Of a stretch of 64,000 nt of DNA, positions 23,379 through 36,300 are shown in pieces. The stretch covers positions 3,534,001 to 3,598,000 of the forward strand of contig CM055880.1 of assembly GCA_029582165.1 (NCBI GenBank), read 5' to 3'. The translations under genes and the position numbers were made by a program. Every line of letters begins with the position of its first letter. Positions within the stretch are counted from its first letter, which is position 1. This stretch comes from Portulaca oleracea (lineage: Eukaryota > Streptophyta > Magnoliopsida > Caryophyllales > Portulacaceae). The notes beneath the pieces were generated by a model that made no database searches, had not been told where the DNA came from, and saw only the letters and a list, made by a program, of their open reading frames with translations.

Positions 23379-23656
23379 GGCCCTGTTCTTTTACATGGTT
23401 GGTTGGCTGCGGTACCACAACACACCACACTTTGCCATAATTCACCACAACATACCAAATCACCACAATTTACCACAACCTACCACAATCAACTTTTTCA
23501 CATTTACCAATACAATTTACAATTATAAAAAAAAACAAAACCCACCACAACTTACCAATAACCCACCACGACCCGCCACAATTCCATCACACCCACCATC
23601 AATTCCACCACACCGCACCGTGCCATACCGCAACCAGTCGTATAAAAGAACATGAC
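23379..23656. mobile_element. Tourist-like MITE invaded at its edge by the copia element
   Basis: Begins GGCCCTGTTCTTTTAC and ends TAAAAGAACATGAC, with an interior of repeated CACCACAA / TACCACAAC. The copia target duplication TAGGC overlaps its first three bases, so the copia landed 3 bp inside the MITE. Confidence 0.6.
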
Positions 23657-24683
23657 TTTTATGAGATGAAAAAGTGTAAATAGTAATTTTGAATTTAAAA
23701 TTAGGATAGTATTAGTATTTTATTACTAATTGAGATTAATTGTTGATTTTATTTTAATATTTTTAGACACGATAAGGTCATCGCAAATATATCCTATCGA
23801 CCTTATAATTTTTATCATATGAAGTATTTTGCTTTCACGATAATTTAGGGGACATCTATGTTAGTCAACTTTTTTTTTATTTTATTATCATAGCTAAATT
23901 GATTATTAGCTATTGATTATAGATAGAGTAATGTTAACCATTGATTTTATTTTTATTAATCTTTAAATTGATGTTATAGAGTTGCAAACATTGGTTGCAG
24001 CTTCGATGATTGGGAGTTATCTTTTGCCTCCAATATTTTTTTTTTTAATCCGTTAATTTCTGAATCTCTTGTACTCAGAGCTTTTCTGTCGTATATCTCG
24101 TTCTGCAATGAAATATGTTATAACGATTCTAAACTAGTCTAATATTCAATGACTTTGACTTACTGAGGATATTTGTTTCAAAGCAGTGTAATTTCGGTTT
24201 GTAAATGGAGTAAGATAAGGAGGACAAGCAATATGGTGGCTCACAATTAGAGTTAGGAAAAGCTGACCGACACGATTATCGACTCGAAATCGACACAAAG
24301 TTAAATTGGGTTTGGATGTAGATTTTCAACCCGTTTAGTTAAATGGATTGACATGGTAATCTCGTTTAAATAATTAGGTTAAGTTTGGGTTGAGAATATC
24401 GACACCAAAAATGACACAGTAAACCCGTTTCGTAATTGGGTAAGTGAGAAATCGTCATAAAAAAGGATATATTTAACCCGTTTAAGTAAGATAATGTTTT
24501 TACTTTTGCTCGGGCTTGTTATGCATTGTTTAGCATGTCTTTAACTTGTGTTATGCCTAATATTAAAGAAGCTCTAAATAAATGAGTTGGTAGATAATAA
24601 ATAAATGGTCGAAACCCTTGCATTTTGTCTTCCTAATTAGTTGACGGTCATTATATAATATAAGTCTGTTAAGCGATAAATAT
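23657..24683. other. Old knottin 5' flank, then AT-rich DNA
   Basis: 23657-23860 matches the region upstream of genes C and D (ATTAGTATTTTATTACTAATTGAG, CGCAAATATATCCTAT, AAATTTTTATCATATGAA-type runs). The remainder has no recognised gene. Confidence 0.5.
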
Positions 24684-25570
24684 TGTTGAGGCTCTTGAGG
24701 GGTGAATTTCACAATTAAGATCTATACACTAGGTAAGGACGTTAGAACAAACTTCCTTGATTTCAAACCAAGGATCAAAACACAGTGTAACTGAAATACC
24801 TCATTATATTTATGTCAATCAAAGAACAAGTTACACTTATTAAAAAAAACAAGAAATAACAGCCCAAAGGCAGTTACTGATAGATTCACTGACCAAGACT
24901 GAAGGTCCTTGAGACAGCTACACATAAGGATCGTCGTAGGAAAAGCCCTAGCGACGATTTGAAACATGATGGATTACATTGAAGCACACATTCACACAGC
25001 CTTAGTCCGTCAAGGCTCTGCTACACATCATCTCACCACCACATGTGGACACAACGAATGCTCACCAAGGTCCTTGGCTATCCCTTCACCAAAGGTCCTT
25101 TACTGGCTACCTTCACCACCGAACCATTGGCTATACATTCAAAAATCCCTCCGGATTTCTTACTCCGCGATTACTTCTGTGGAATCGCCTAAGTCTTCAA
25201 TCTTCAAGTCTCCTATTTATATTAGAGGCTTGATGGATGTTTAGGATGGTAGCCTTTGGAAACAATATTATTTCCTTGTTTGCTCACTGCTTCACCTTCC
25301 TTCTTTGTTGCTAATTTTCTTTCCTTTTTATTGGAGATTTCCCAATCTTCTCTTCCTTCCATTTTTCTTGTTGATTTGTTTCCTTATGCCTTCCTTATGA
25401 TTTATAACTGCAAATTAATCACACAATCAGAATATATATTATATAGTCAGAATATATAATCAGATTATAAAATATAAGGCAACTTCCCTTTTCCGGATTT
25501 TGACTTTCATCAAAACCTACGGCCCTTTGTGGATGCGCGGTGAAGGACGACCTTGACCCTGTTTTCAACA
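24684..25570. mobile_element. Solo LTR
   Basis: 887 bp starting TGTTGAGGCTCTTGAGG and ending CCTGTTTTCAACA, so the termini are TGTTGA...TCAACA. The 5-bp flank AATAT is on both sides (24679-24683, 25571-25575). No internal retroelement sequence adjoins it, so it is the product of LTR-LTR recombination. The short frames within it are not genes. Confidence 0.85.
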
Positions 25571-25575
25571 AATAT

Positions 25576-26165
25576 GTTACTTGAAACCGAACCATTTAAC
25601 CCATTTGGTTAAATGGTTTAGATTCAGGTCAACCCGTTTATTTGATAAACGGTTCAGGTCAAGGAATTTCAACCCGTTTATTAAATGGTGGGTAGGTTTT
25701 AGATTTGGGGTTCCTCAACCCATTTAACTCCAACATGAATACGAACCTGACATGACACTACCTATTACTCAGCTCTAGTCACAATGTTGCTAAATTAATC
25801 CTTTCAAACTTTGGATTGATATATACTGTACATGCACCTCACAAGTGTCCTCTTACGTGCTCATGGATGGTTTGATAGTGAATTGATTTCCAAATTTTCA
25901 TTAGAAAAAGAGGGTTGGTGATCGGAGTCATCGGCAGTCATTAGAATGCATGATAAACTGGGAGGCATCAATGGTGTTGAACTTTCATGGTGTGATGAAT
26001 TGGAAGACAATGGTTTAGATTAATTGATGGAAAGTTCTTACAAAAAATCTAATTTGATGGAAAATATATAGTTTTTTTTAATACAATGAAAAGGAAAATA
26101 TTTGAGAAATCTTAACAAGATTTTAGTAATAAAAGAAATTAAAAATATTTCAATGGTTTAGATTA
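25576..26165. other. AT-rich intergenic DNA
   Basis: No gene or element recognised. Confidence 0.45.
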
Positions 26166-26480
26166 ATTCATTTGGATATTACCACCAAAACAAAATGAAA
26201 GGACATTAGCCGGCAAATTCAGATTCACAAGAAGAAAAACGTGCGGAGAAAGTGACTATATTTTTCCTTTATGTATTTATTTATTTGTTTATTTATTATC
26301 TATTAAACACAATAGCACACCAGGAGCTTCAATGCTGTAGGAGATAGTATAGAATCATGTAAATTATAAAATTATCATGAGATGGTAGTAAGGTGGCAAC
26401 TATTCTTATCATTCAACATTCTTACCAATGTTCAAATATTGGTGGAAACAAAATATTTTCATCAGATGAAAATTATAGGT
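26166..26480. repeat. Duplicated knottin 5' flank
   Basis: Direct copy of 49780-50440 without the foldback element found there (shared AAAAACGTGCGGAGAAAGTGACT and CATGAGATGGTAGTAA runs). It gives the empty site for the 49888-50230 insertion. An inverted copy is at 51650-51930. Confidence 0.75.
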
Positions 26481-26599
26481 AGATAGGTCACTTTTGTTAT
26501 GGACAGTTTGGTACATCCCTTTCAAGAGTTTTGTGTCTTACTTTTTAGAAAGGTAAAACTTATTATGGTCTTTGAAATCAATTTCTTTTATAGATATTA

Positions 26600-26747
26600 C
26601 TCCCTTCGTTTTTTAGTATCACCTAAGTAATTGTGTTAAAAACTTTGACCTCTAATATCGTATATCTTTATAAAAGTATTATGTGTGAAATTGTTGATTA
26701 AAAAATGACCTCAAAAAGCGTGAAAAATAGATAAAAAACAAAGGGAG
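26600..26747. mobile_element. Short Stowaway-like MITE
   Basis: Starts CTCCCTTCGTTTTTTAGTATC and ends ACAAAGGGAG with TA flanks. Confidence 0.6.
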
Positions 26748-26749
26748 TA

Positions 26750-27776
26750 TCAACTATTAATTATAATAGTTTTAAAATGTATTGGCTACATCAATAATTA
26801 CAAATAACACCTTAATCGAATAAGCCCATCCATAACAACTATTTTAGTCATCTTTTTTAAAATTTGAAAAAATTTTAAATTAATTTTTTATATAATTTAT
26901 ATGTATTATTATAGTTAAATAAGTCAAATTATAAAAATAAATTATTTTAATATATAAATACATAATTTTTATACTGAAACAAGATATTTAAAAGGCATTT
27001 GTCCCGAAATTTATATCAATCCAAGCATGTTTTCAAAGATGGTACCGGTGGACCTCGATCCACACTTTATCCACTTTCTGTTTGTTGGATGAATTTTCAA
27101 ATCAAAATGGGTATTATTTTGTCCATGTTTAGAAGGCATTTTGTTGGTTTCATTCGTACTTAAATTTAAAAATAAATAATTATTTTTTTAATTGATATTG
27201 TTTGGATTCCAAATAATTAATTTAAGTTAGAAGTTTATTCTAAAAGTATTTGGGTTTATATAAATATTAGGTTGTTCAACCTAGTTTGTGTGGCCAATTT
27301 ATGTGCCTTTAAATAGTATTAATTATTATTTTGTTTACTTTCACTGCAATATTAGATCGAGTTTAATTTAAATCTAATCCCTAATGATAAGCGATTTTAT
27401 AACTGAATTTCGATCCTAATACGTTTTAATATCTCCAATATGGTATTTGGGTACTACGTGTTTGATGCTTTAACGTTGCATGGGAAAATTTTTTCGGAAC
27501 AAAATGTGCATAATATATCTAAAAATTTTGTCATAAAGTAAATAATTATTGCATAACATAAATAACAATGAATGGACAAAACAACAATTATCATACGGGA
27601 GTAAAAATAAATATCAAATATTTTGTCTATAGGACGAGAATGAAGGCTTGATATTCCTTCAGAGCGAGAAAAGAAAATTATTACAATAGCCTTTTGAGTT
27701 GAGATATAAAAAAAAATAGAAGAAAAAAAGGGCCGCACGTTTTTCTTATGTAAGGGAAGAATAATAAATACATCCA
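26750..27776. other. AT-rich intergenic DNA
   Basis: No gene recognised. The minus-strand frame 27454-27957 is an artefact of the TA microsatellite. Confidence 0.45.
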
Positions 27777-27857
27777 AATTTGTACTACAAATTGGATGGT
27801 GAGCCCGGGAGTACTGTGCTCCGTCCAACCATCCATATTTTTTTTTGTTTTTGGCGC

Positions 27858-27858
<1 letters not shown>

Positions 27859-27928
<70 letters not shown>
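27859..27928. repeat. (TA)n microsatellite
   Basis: About 35 uninterrupted TA units. Confidence 0.95.
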
Positions 27929-27933
<5 letters not shown>

Positions 27934-28084
27934 TTCATTTAATATTAATTGCTTCAATGTCTATTTTTAATTAAAAATTTTTTATAACATATTCTATCAA
28001 AAAATACAACTTTATGTTCTTAAAATAATATTTTTCGTTATTAATATAATGATAGTACTTTCATAAGTATTCATGGTGGATATT

Positions 28085-29155
28085 ATGCATATTCATCTAC
28101 TAGTTTATGAGCATTTTAGTTTAGGATTATGAACATTCATGTATTAGTTTCTGAGCATTCATGTATTGGTTTATGAGCATTTTAGTATAGATTTAAGAGC
28201 ATTCATGTACTTGTTTAGGTTTAAGATCATCTATGTGCTGGTTTATGAGCACTCTAGTATCGATTTAGGAGTATTGTAGTTTAGGTTTATGAGCATTCAT
28301 ATATTGGTTTATGAGCACTCTAGTATAGATTTATGAGCATTTTAGTTTAGGTTTATAAGCATTCATGTACTGGTTGATGAGCACTCTGACATAGATTTAT
28401 ATGAGCATTATAGTTTAGATTTATGAACACTCTGGTATAGATTTATGAGCATTGTAGTTTAGGTTTATAAGCATTCATGTACTGGTTTATGAGCACTAGT
28501 ATAGATTTATGAGTATTATAGTTAAGGCTTATGGGCATTCATGTATTGATTTATGAACACTCTGATATAGATTTATGAGCATTGTAGTTTAGGTTTATAA
28601 GCATTCATGTACTGGTTTATGAGCACTCTAATATAGATTTATGAGCATTGTAATTTAGGTTTATGAGCATTCATTTACTGGCTTATGAGCACTAGTATAG
28701 ATTTATGAGCGTTGTAGTTTAGGTTTATGAACATTCATGCATGTAGTGGTTTATGAGCACTCTAGTATAGATTTATGAGTATTGTAGTTTAGTTTTATGA
28801 AGATTCATGTACTGGTTTTTGAACACTCTGGTATAGATTTATTAGCATTATAGTTTAAGTTTATTAGCATTCATTTAGTGGTTTATGAGCACTAGTATAG
28901 ATTTATGAGCATTGCAGTTTAGGTTTAAGAGCATTCATGTACTTGTTTATGAACACTCTAGTATAGATTTATAAGCATCTATATTATCAATTATGAACAT
29001 TGTATGAGATATGTTATGAGCAAAACTACTAGAGATCATGAGCAAGACTATTATTAATTATGAACATTTGATTTATGGGCATTAATATATTGATTTATAA
29101 ATATTATAATTTAGATTTATGAACATTCATATGATAATTTATAAATATTGTAGTA
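28085..29155. repeat. 22-bp / 66-bp hierarchical tandem array
   Basis: Three related 22-bp submonomers, each starting TTTATGAGCA (then TTCATGTACTGG, CTCTAGTATAGA or TTGTAGTTTAGG), form a 66-bp unit repeated about 15 times with drift. Both outer edges are decayed. The array is confined to the element at 27786-29289. Confidence 0.85.
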
Positions 29156-29539
29156 AAAAATAAAAAAATACACACAAAAACATTTCAAAATATAATATTA
29201 CACAGAAAAGAAATTAAAAAATAAAAAAAGGAAAATGACGATGGGCGCTGGGCTCACAACGTACACCCGAGCGCACCATCGTCTGTCCCAATTTGTACCA
29301 GTTGAAATATATTCCCTCAGTTTCACATTAATTGTCTTGAAGCAATATTAATTTCTCAATATATAATTTTAATATATGAAAATGTTATGATTAAATTCAT
29401 AATATAGGAAGAAGGGAGTATTAGTCCATGTTCTTTCCCATTGTTACATTTGCATCACCTACCACATCAATCACACTTTCCACAATATTACCATATTATT
29501 TCATACTATACCAAATTTTCTGCAATCTTTCCGTGCCAT

Positions 29540-29932
29540 CACAACAAGAAAAATATGTTTAGGCGACAAATTTAGAATAGTTTGGGCAACAAAAAAATTA
29601 TTATTGCATTGATTTAAAATAGAGCAACCAAATAATTTTATGGTTGAACACATCATATGTAGCAACAAAACTTTTTTTTGTTGCAATTGATATAGATTGG
29701 GCAACAATTTTTAAAAAAAATGGTTGTCAAAAGTTATTTAGGCAACAAAAAAGTTTGGTTGCCCACCACAGTTAATGTTACTCTATTTACTAATTTATAA
29801 TCTGGACTTAGTGTTTCGAGGATAAGACTACCAAATTATGACAATTTGTTTGTGTAGCACCATGTTAAAGGGCAACTAAACTTGAACTAGGGCAACAAAT
29901 GTTTTTCGTTGCCCAAAGTAATTTTTCTTGTT
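29540..29932. mobile_element. CACTA-like non-autonomous element, second copy
   Basis: Starts CACAACAAGAAAAATATG and ends CGTTGCCCAAAGTAATTTTTCTTGTT, lacking the last three bases of the inverted end. It aligns along its length to 1727-2123. Confidence 0.7.
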
Positions 29933-30265
29933 CAAAATATCATATTCGCACTTCACCATTTGCACAAAGAGATCCATGAAAATTTTAATATCAAGATTTA
30001 TTCGCACTTCACCCTTTCTTATTCATCAATCTGCTTTTAATATCAAATAAAATCATCTCAATCAAAAATTTAAGTTGATGATTGATGACCCAATGATAAT
30101 TTTAAACTCTAATAATTACATACATGCACAATAATACGTAGCTAGTTTGATTTGAAAATTTATCCAAGACAACATGCCCTCCATTGAATTAAACGTGTGA
30201 TATTTGATGATGCAAGCTGGCGAAATTCGATTGGAGGAAACGATACGATGAAGAAAATCTCAGGC
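29933..30265. other. Upstream region of gene F
   Basis: Near-identical to the gene E upstream region from about 13250; no separate feature recognised. Confidence 0.6.
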
Positions 30266-30273
30266 TATAAATA
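30266..30273 (+). promoter_or_regulatory. TATA box of knottin gene F
   Basis: TATAAATA followed by GAGGGAC, 85 bp before the ATG, identical in context to gene E. Confidence 0.7.
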
Positions 30274-30350
30274 GAGGGACTTGCAAGGAAGAATAGAGCA
30301 AACAACTTTGAGGTATTATCACTCAAAATAATTCAGAAGATAAATAGGAA

Positions 30351-33300
30351 ATGGCTTTACTTGACCTTTCCAAGTTTGCTCTTTTGGCACTTTTGATTAG
30401 TGCAATGGGTAATGTCTCTTGTTTACCTTCATTGAATCATTATTTTTGTAACACCCCAACTTTAATCACAAGGCTAAGACTACATCTAGAAACCCAAACC
30501 TGTGATTAGCGCAGCGGAACACCTTAGGTCGAGGCATTACCGCCGTCTCCCAAAAGAGACAAGGCAACAACACAAAAGAAACTTCCAAAACCACAAGATA
30601 ACTTACTAACTTGAGAACATTCACATATAAAACTTATACAACCCCTGGATAAAGTATATAAACTTAAACATAGCTTAAAAACTAGAACAACTTCCAAAAA
30701 TCCAGCTCGCCCTTGCTGACCGATGAATTCCTTAGAAAACTACCTCAAGAGCCTTGAATTACTTTGGAACCGACTTGTCCTTGCCCTGGGAGCTCGAACC
30801 TCCTAAAACAAAACATTAAAACATTACAAAAAATGAGTGGGGAAACACTCAGTACGCAATCCTCCAGCACGTAAACCGTTCGAAAACGGTTTTGGTGCCG
30901 GCATTTAAATTCATTTTGAAAACAAGGGAATGATATTAAAATAGGACTTGCATGACATGAACATAAACATATGCATAACATAAATCAATGAAGATAGAAA
31001 TTAGGTGGAACCCTTACGATCGGTGCAAGCACCTCACACACGCGTATGCCCAAGTTGATCTAAACTTGGAATGGGTGACTGCTATGCAGTCGACACTGGC
31101 CAGGTCAAGGCACTCTGATCAGGAGTGCTAAAACATGAATGTAAGAATAAGCATAGAATGCGGGTCCACTGTTAAATATAAAGTCATTGTAAACCATAAA
31201 ACTTGACATGGCATAAATTGAATGAATTATGACTATAATTTAGATCGTAAAAGCTGGACAATTCGCGTACCTTGAGACGCTAGAGACCTTGGCGGCGCAG
31301 CTCGGCTTGGAGATGGCTTTTGAAACTTGTCAACTAAGATAAGAATAAGTAGAAATGAAGAACCGAATAAGGTTCTAAATTAGATTCACAAGTTTAGAAA
31401 CTTAGTAATATTAATGAAATAACTTTAGGAATAAAATTTCAGGTTGTCTAGAAAATAGAGTTTATAGCATAACTTGAGTTAAGAAAATCGAAACGAAGTG
31501 AAAGAGTACATCCCGGAATAGGGAAAAACATAATCTACAACTTTGTTAACAACACCAGAAGCTAAAAACGAGTGGAAGGGCTCCAAAATGGGCCCGGACA
31601 GAAGCTGTGCATATAAAACCTTAGAATTTCCGGGTCGGAAAAACATGAGAATAATGACGTAGAAGATGATTCGAATAAAAGGGCTTGAACTTAGGACAAT
31701 TAGCTTGAATTGATGATGAATAGGGTAATTATAAATTGGAAGCTAGGATGCGAGATAACGAGTCCAATATGGTTTGATGATGTGATAGCAAAAGAATGAC
31801 GAAACGGAGTAAGACGTACACATCCGAATGTGAATAAAAACAAGCTTGGATTAATGAATTATGGGATGAGGAATGAAATGAGGAATGAATTGAATTAGAC
31901 ATTGAATGCTATCAAGCTAGAAGGAACTCTTGAGTAGAGTAAAGATATTGAACATTATGATAAAGAAAGATGGGGAAAAAGGTACTTTGCCAACTCACTA
32001 GCTTTTGGAAGCTATTTTTAAGACTCACTTAAGACTCCAAAATGGTACTCTTAGCCTTAAACCCATATCTCCGAAATGACAACTTATAACCATGACACAT
32101 TTATACTTAGAACCCCTTATTGGGTTGATTTGAGGCCCAAAAGATATTAATTTACATAAGCTAAAAAAAAATGGGCAGAAACGTTGTTCTGGACAGCCCT
32201 ACATCCCGGGCTCGTAACTCATACTCCCGATATCGTATGACGACGAACCATACCTTTCCGAAAAGCTCGCAATGAGGCCTAAAACTTTCATGTTTACCAT
32301 AAAAACCAAAGAGGTCTCCAAAGGGACGAAAAACAGCCCTCAAAACACTGACTCAGAATTCGTATATAAAATTGTACCTTCACAGTTTTGGTCATAACTC
32401 GGGCTATACATGTCGGAAATTAGAAATTCCAAAGCCTATGGTTTGCTAGCACCTTAAGCTATCAAATGGAGTAGAAATCTGGGCAAAAATCCCACTTTTA
32501 TATTACTGTAAATTTCCAGAATCGAAACAGAGACTAACTTGCTCTTAATTTCAGCTCTAATGATACTTTTAGCCCTTAATTCATACTAATTCTCAACCAA
32601 ACTTCACTTTGGCTATAATCCACTATATTTCCAGAATTAAACCTTGAAAGTTAACTCATCAAAGAGCTCAAATCCCACATGCAACCATGGATTAAACATA
32701 AACTCAACATAAAGGACTTGTTCTTGAACTCTTGCACCAAAACCTCACTAATTCACCCAAATTAAACATGACAACACTTAAATAATAATCTTAACATATA
32801 TAACCAGCCCTTAATACTCAGCAAATTAACAAGAAACTCACATGCATCAAGATTATAACAACATCCATCAAGAATTTAACAAGAAAACCTCAAGAACTCA
32901 TCCAAATACACATGCACATACTCCAAACTCAAACCCTAACTTAACCAATCCAATTATACACTTGAATTCATGAATTTAGAGAATAAAAGAGATAGAATTT
33001 ATAAAAGAAACATATATACAACATGTATTTTCAGATTAGGGTTTAGAGAAATTGAAATTGGGGTTTGAGAGATTACCCTTGGAGTTAAAAATGGATGAAA
33101 ACACAAGAGGGAGGAAGAAGAGGCGCGACGGCCACCACGGCTGGCGGTTTCCGGCGCCGGCTGGCCGGAAAAAGTGGCGGCAGGGGGGTGGTTGCTGCTC
33201 GGCAGGTTGGAGGGAGAAGAAGGGAGGTGCAAGCTTTTGAGAGTTGTCTATTTTTGAATGAGAGAAAAAGACTTAAGCCCCCTATTACTAATACATATAT

Positions 33301-36300
33301 ATATATCATCTACTTAAAACTAATACCAATAATAACTAAAATAAACCTTAAATTAAATAGTAATAGGATGGTAACAATAGGATAAATATATTTTAATTGT
33401 TGTAATAAATTGAAGTATTGGGTTTTTGTAGGAAATTAAATATATTGATGATAATTTGGTAACATAAAAATAAAATACAATGGAATTTGGATAAGAAGAT
33501 AATAAAATGGGAAAAGTTACTTCTTGAAATTATGTAAAGGAAATGAAATTAACTAAATTAAAGTTGGAACGGTAAAATATATATAGAAATCGGGGCGGAT
33601 AAATATTAACCGTTTCTCGGTAAATAAATTTATAACGTAAAACATATAACTCAAATACTTTAACTCATTGAATAAATGTGTAAAGTAAACTTTTAAGCGA
33701 TAGTTCGCACCTTAGCCATCTCTGCGAGACTTAACACCGATATCAATAAATAAATAAATAGATAAATAAAGGTAAACGCGAAAAATTTATAACGCGATTT
33801 GAATAATTACAGTGATTAATAGATAATTAAACATGATTTTGGGGTGGGTTATTACATCCTCCCCCCTAAAAAGAAGTTTCGTCCCCGAAACTTGATGGTG
33901 GTTAAAACGTGATTGGTTACCTCAAAAGAGATGAGGGTATCGTTCTTTCATGTTTTCCTCGGTTTCCCAAGTGGCTTCCGAGGTATCTTGATTTGCCCAC
34001 AGCACTTTGACTAATGGGACTTCTTTCGTGCGTAGCTGGTTGATTCGTCGATCCAAAATTCGAATCGGTTGCTGCTCGAAGGTTAGATCCTCGGCCAAAA
34101 GTGGCGGCTCTTCCACTAGAACATGCTTCGGGTCCGGCACATACTTTCGGAGCTTGGATACGTGAAAAACGTCGTGGGTCCTTCCTAAACTAGAAGGTAA
34201 CTCTATTCGGTATGCTACCGGGTTGATCTTTTCTATCACCGGATATGGCCCAATAAATCGTGGGCTTAATTTCCCTTTGATGTTAAATCTTCGAACCCCT
34301 TTCGTTGGAGAAATCTTAAGAAAAACTTGATCACCCACTTGAAATTCGAGAGGTTTTCGCCTCCTGTCTGCATAACTCTTTTGCCGACTTTGAGCAGTCT
34401 TGATGTCTTCTTTGGATGACTCGGATCTTATCGGTCGTGTCTTGGATTAGTTCCGGACCTATGACTAACGCTTCATCTAATTCTCCCCAGCACAACGGGG
34501 TACGACATCTCCTGCCATAAAGTGCTTCAAATGGGGCCATTTTAATAGTGGCCTGGTAGCTATTATTATATGAAAATTCTACGAGTGGGAGGAACTCATC
34601 CCAATTCCCTTTAAAATCCAGAACACATGCACGCAACATATCTTCTACAATCTGATTAACCCTTTCGGTTTGACCATCGCTCTCCGGATGGTATGAGCTA
34701 CTAAAATTGAGTCGTGTACCGAAAGCTTTCTGCAGCGCGCTCCAAAACCTCGACTGGAACCTGGTATCCCGGTCGGATACTATTTCTCTTGGAATTCCGT
34801 GCAAACGGACAACTTCTTGAATGTATATATCTGCTAGCTTATCTACCTTCCACCCTTCGTGGATAGGGACAAAATGTGCCGACTTGGTCAAGCGGTCCAC
34901 AATCACCCAAATGGCATTCTTCCTGGACATGGTGAGGGGTAAACCCATGATGAAATCCATAGAAATTGATTCCCATTTCCACGTGGGAATTTCCAAAGGT
35001 CGGAGTTCTCCTGATGGTCGTTGATGTTCAGCCTTGATCTTTTGACAGGTTAGGCACCTATTCACATAATTGGCTATGTCCTTTTTTATGTTTGGCCACC
35101 AGAAATTTTCCTTTAAATCCCTATACATTTTGGTACCTCCAGGGTGCACTGAATATAATGAGTTGTGGCTTTCTTCCATAAGCTTCAGCCTTAAATCTCC
35201 TCTGTTAGGCACACACAACCTATTCTGAAATCTTAAGGTTCCATCATCTTGAATTAGGAATCCTGGCATCCCTTTAATGACAAGACTATCCATGATTCTC
35301 TTGAGTTCAGGATCATTCACCTGTTCTGCCTTGATTTCCTCAATAATAGATGGCTGTAGAGATAAGGTGGCTAACTTCCTTGTCACTTCTCCTTGCTTAA
35401 CTAGCTCAATGTTTTCTTTCCATAGCTCTTGTTGCAGCTTTGGGCGAACCTCTAGACAGGTCGACTTTCCATGCCGAGTCTTCCTACTTAGGGCATCGGC
35501 CACTACATTTGCTTTGCCGGGATGATATTGGATATCTAAATCATAATCCTTGATAAGTTCTAGCCATCTTCGCTGCCTTAAATTTAACTCCTTCTGAGTG
35601 AATATGTACTTGAGACTTTTATGATCCGTAAAGATAGTCGTACGAACTCCATATAGGTAATGCCTCCAAATCTTCAAGGCAAACACCACTGCCACGAGCT
35701 CTAGGTCATGAGTGGGGTAATTTTTCTCGTAAGGCTTTAAGCTAAGTGATGCATATGCGATCACCTTATCATCCTGCATCAACACACATCCTAATCCTTG
35801 ATGGGACGCATCACTATATACAACATATTCTCTTCCTTCCTCGGGAAGGGATAACACCGGTGCGGTCGTTAACTTCTCCTTGAGCACTTGGAAGGCTTCG
35901 TCGGACCATTCAAAGCAGTCGATTTCTTGAGAAGGTTGGTCAATGGTAGAGCTAACTTAGAGAAATTCGGTACGAATCTCCTATAATATCCTGCCATGCC
36001 TAAGAAACTTCGCACTTCACTAACTGTAGAAGGCCTTGCCCAGCTTTGAACGGCAGAAACTTTGCTAGGATCCACCTGGATCCCTTTACTAGTGATTATG
36101 TGACCCAAAAATGCTACTTCTTTCAACCAAAACTAACATTTTGAAAACTTGGCGAACAGCTGTCGCTCTCTTAGAGTCTGAAGGACAATCCTCAAATGGT
36201 TCTCATGCTCCTCTTGACTTTTCGAATAGACTAGAATATCATCTATAAATACTACTACAAACTTATCCAAATAGGGTTTGAATACCCTGTTCATCAGATC

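Larger units (their letters stand above)
27786..29289. mobile_element. Probable Mutator-like non-autonomous element carrying a satellite array
   Basis: A 9-bp flank AATTTGTAC occurs at 27777-27785 and 29290-29298, in host sequence that is continuous in a paralogous flank near 12800. The two ends share inverted GATGGTGAGCCCGGGAGTAC / GATGGTGCGCTCGGGTGTAC. A related end occurs near 50700 (CTCACCATCCAATTTT). The body is a TA microsatellite and a 22/66-bp tandem array. No transposase is encoded. Confidence 0.55.

Noticed and set aside
27454..27974. Frames rich in Ile-Tyr repeats
   Set aside because: Translation of the TA microsatellite.
28085..29155. Regular repeats considered as a CRISPR-like array
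   Set aside because: Plant DNA with direct tandem units, no spacers of unique sequence and no cas genes; it is a satellite.
30745..30981. 78-residue minus-strand frame, repeated at 40777-41013
   Set aside because: Duplicate because it is inside the two LTRs; no domain recognised.
33052..33385. Arg/Gly-rich frames (also at 43083-43350)
   Set aside because: They lie in both LTR copies, overlap on both strands and show no domain; probably GC-rich LTR text, not a gene.
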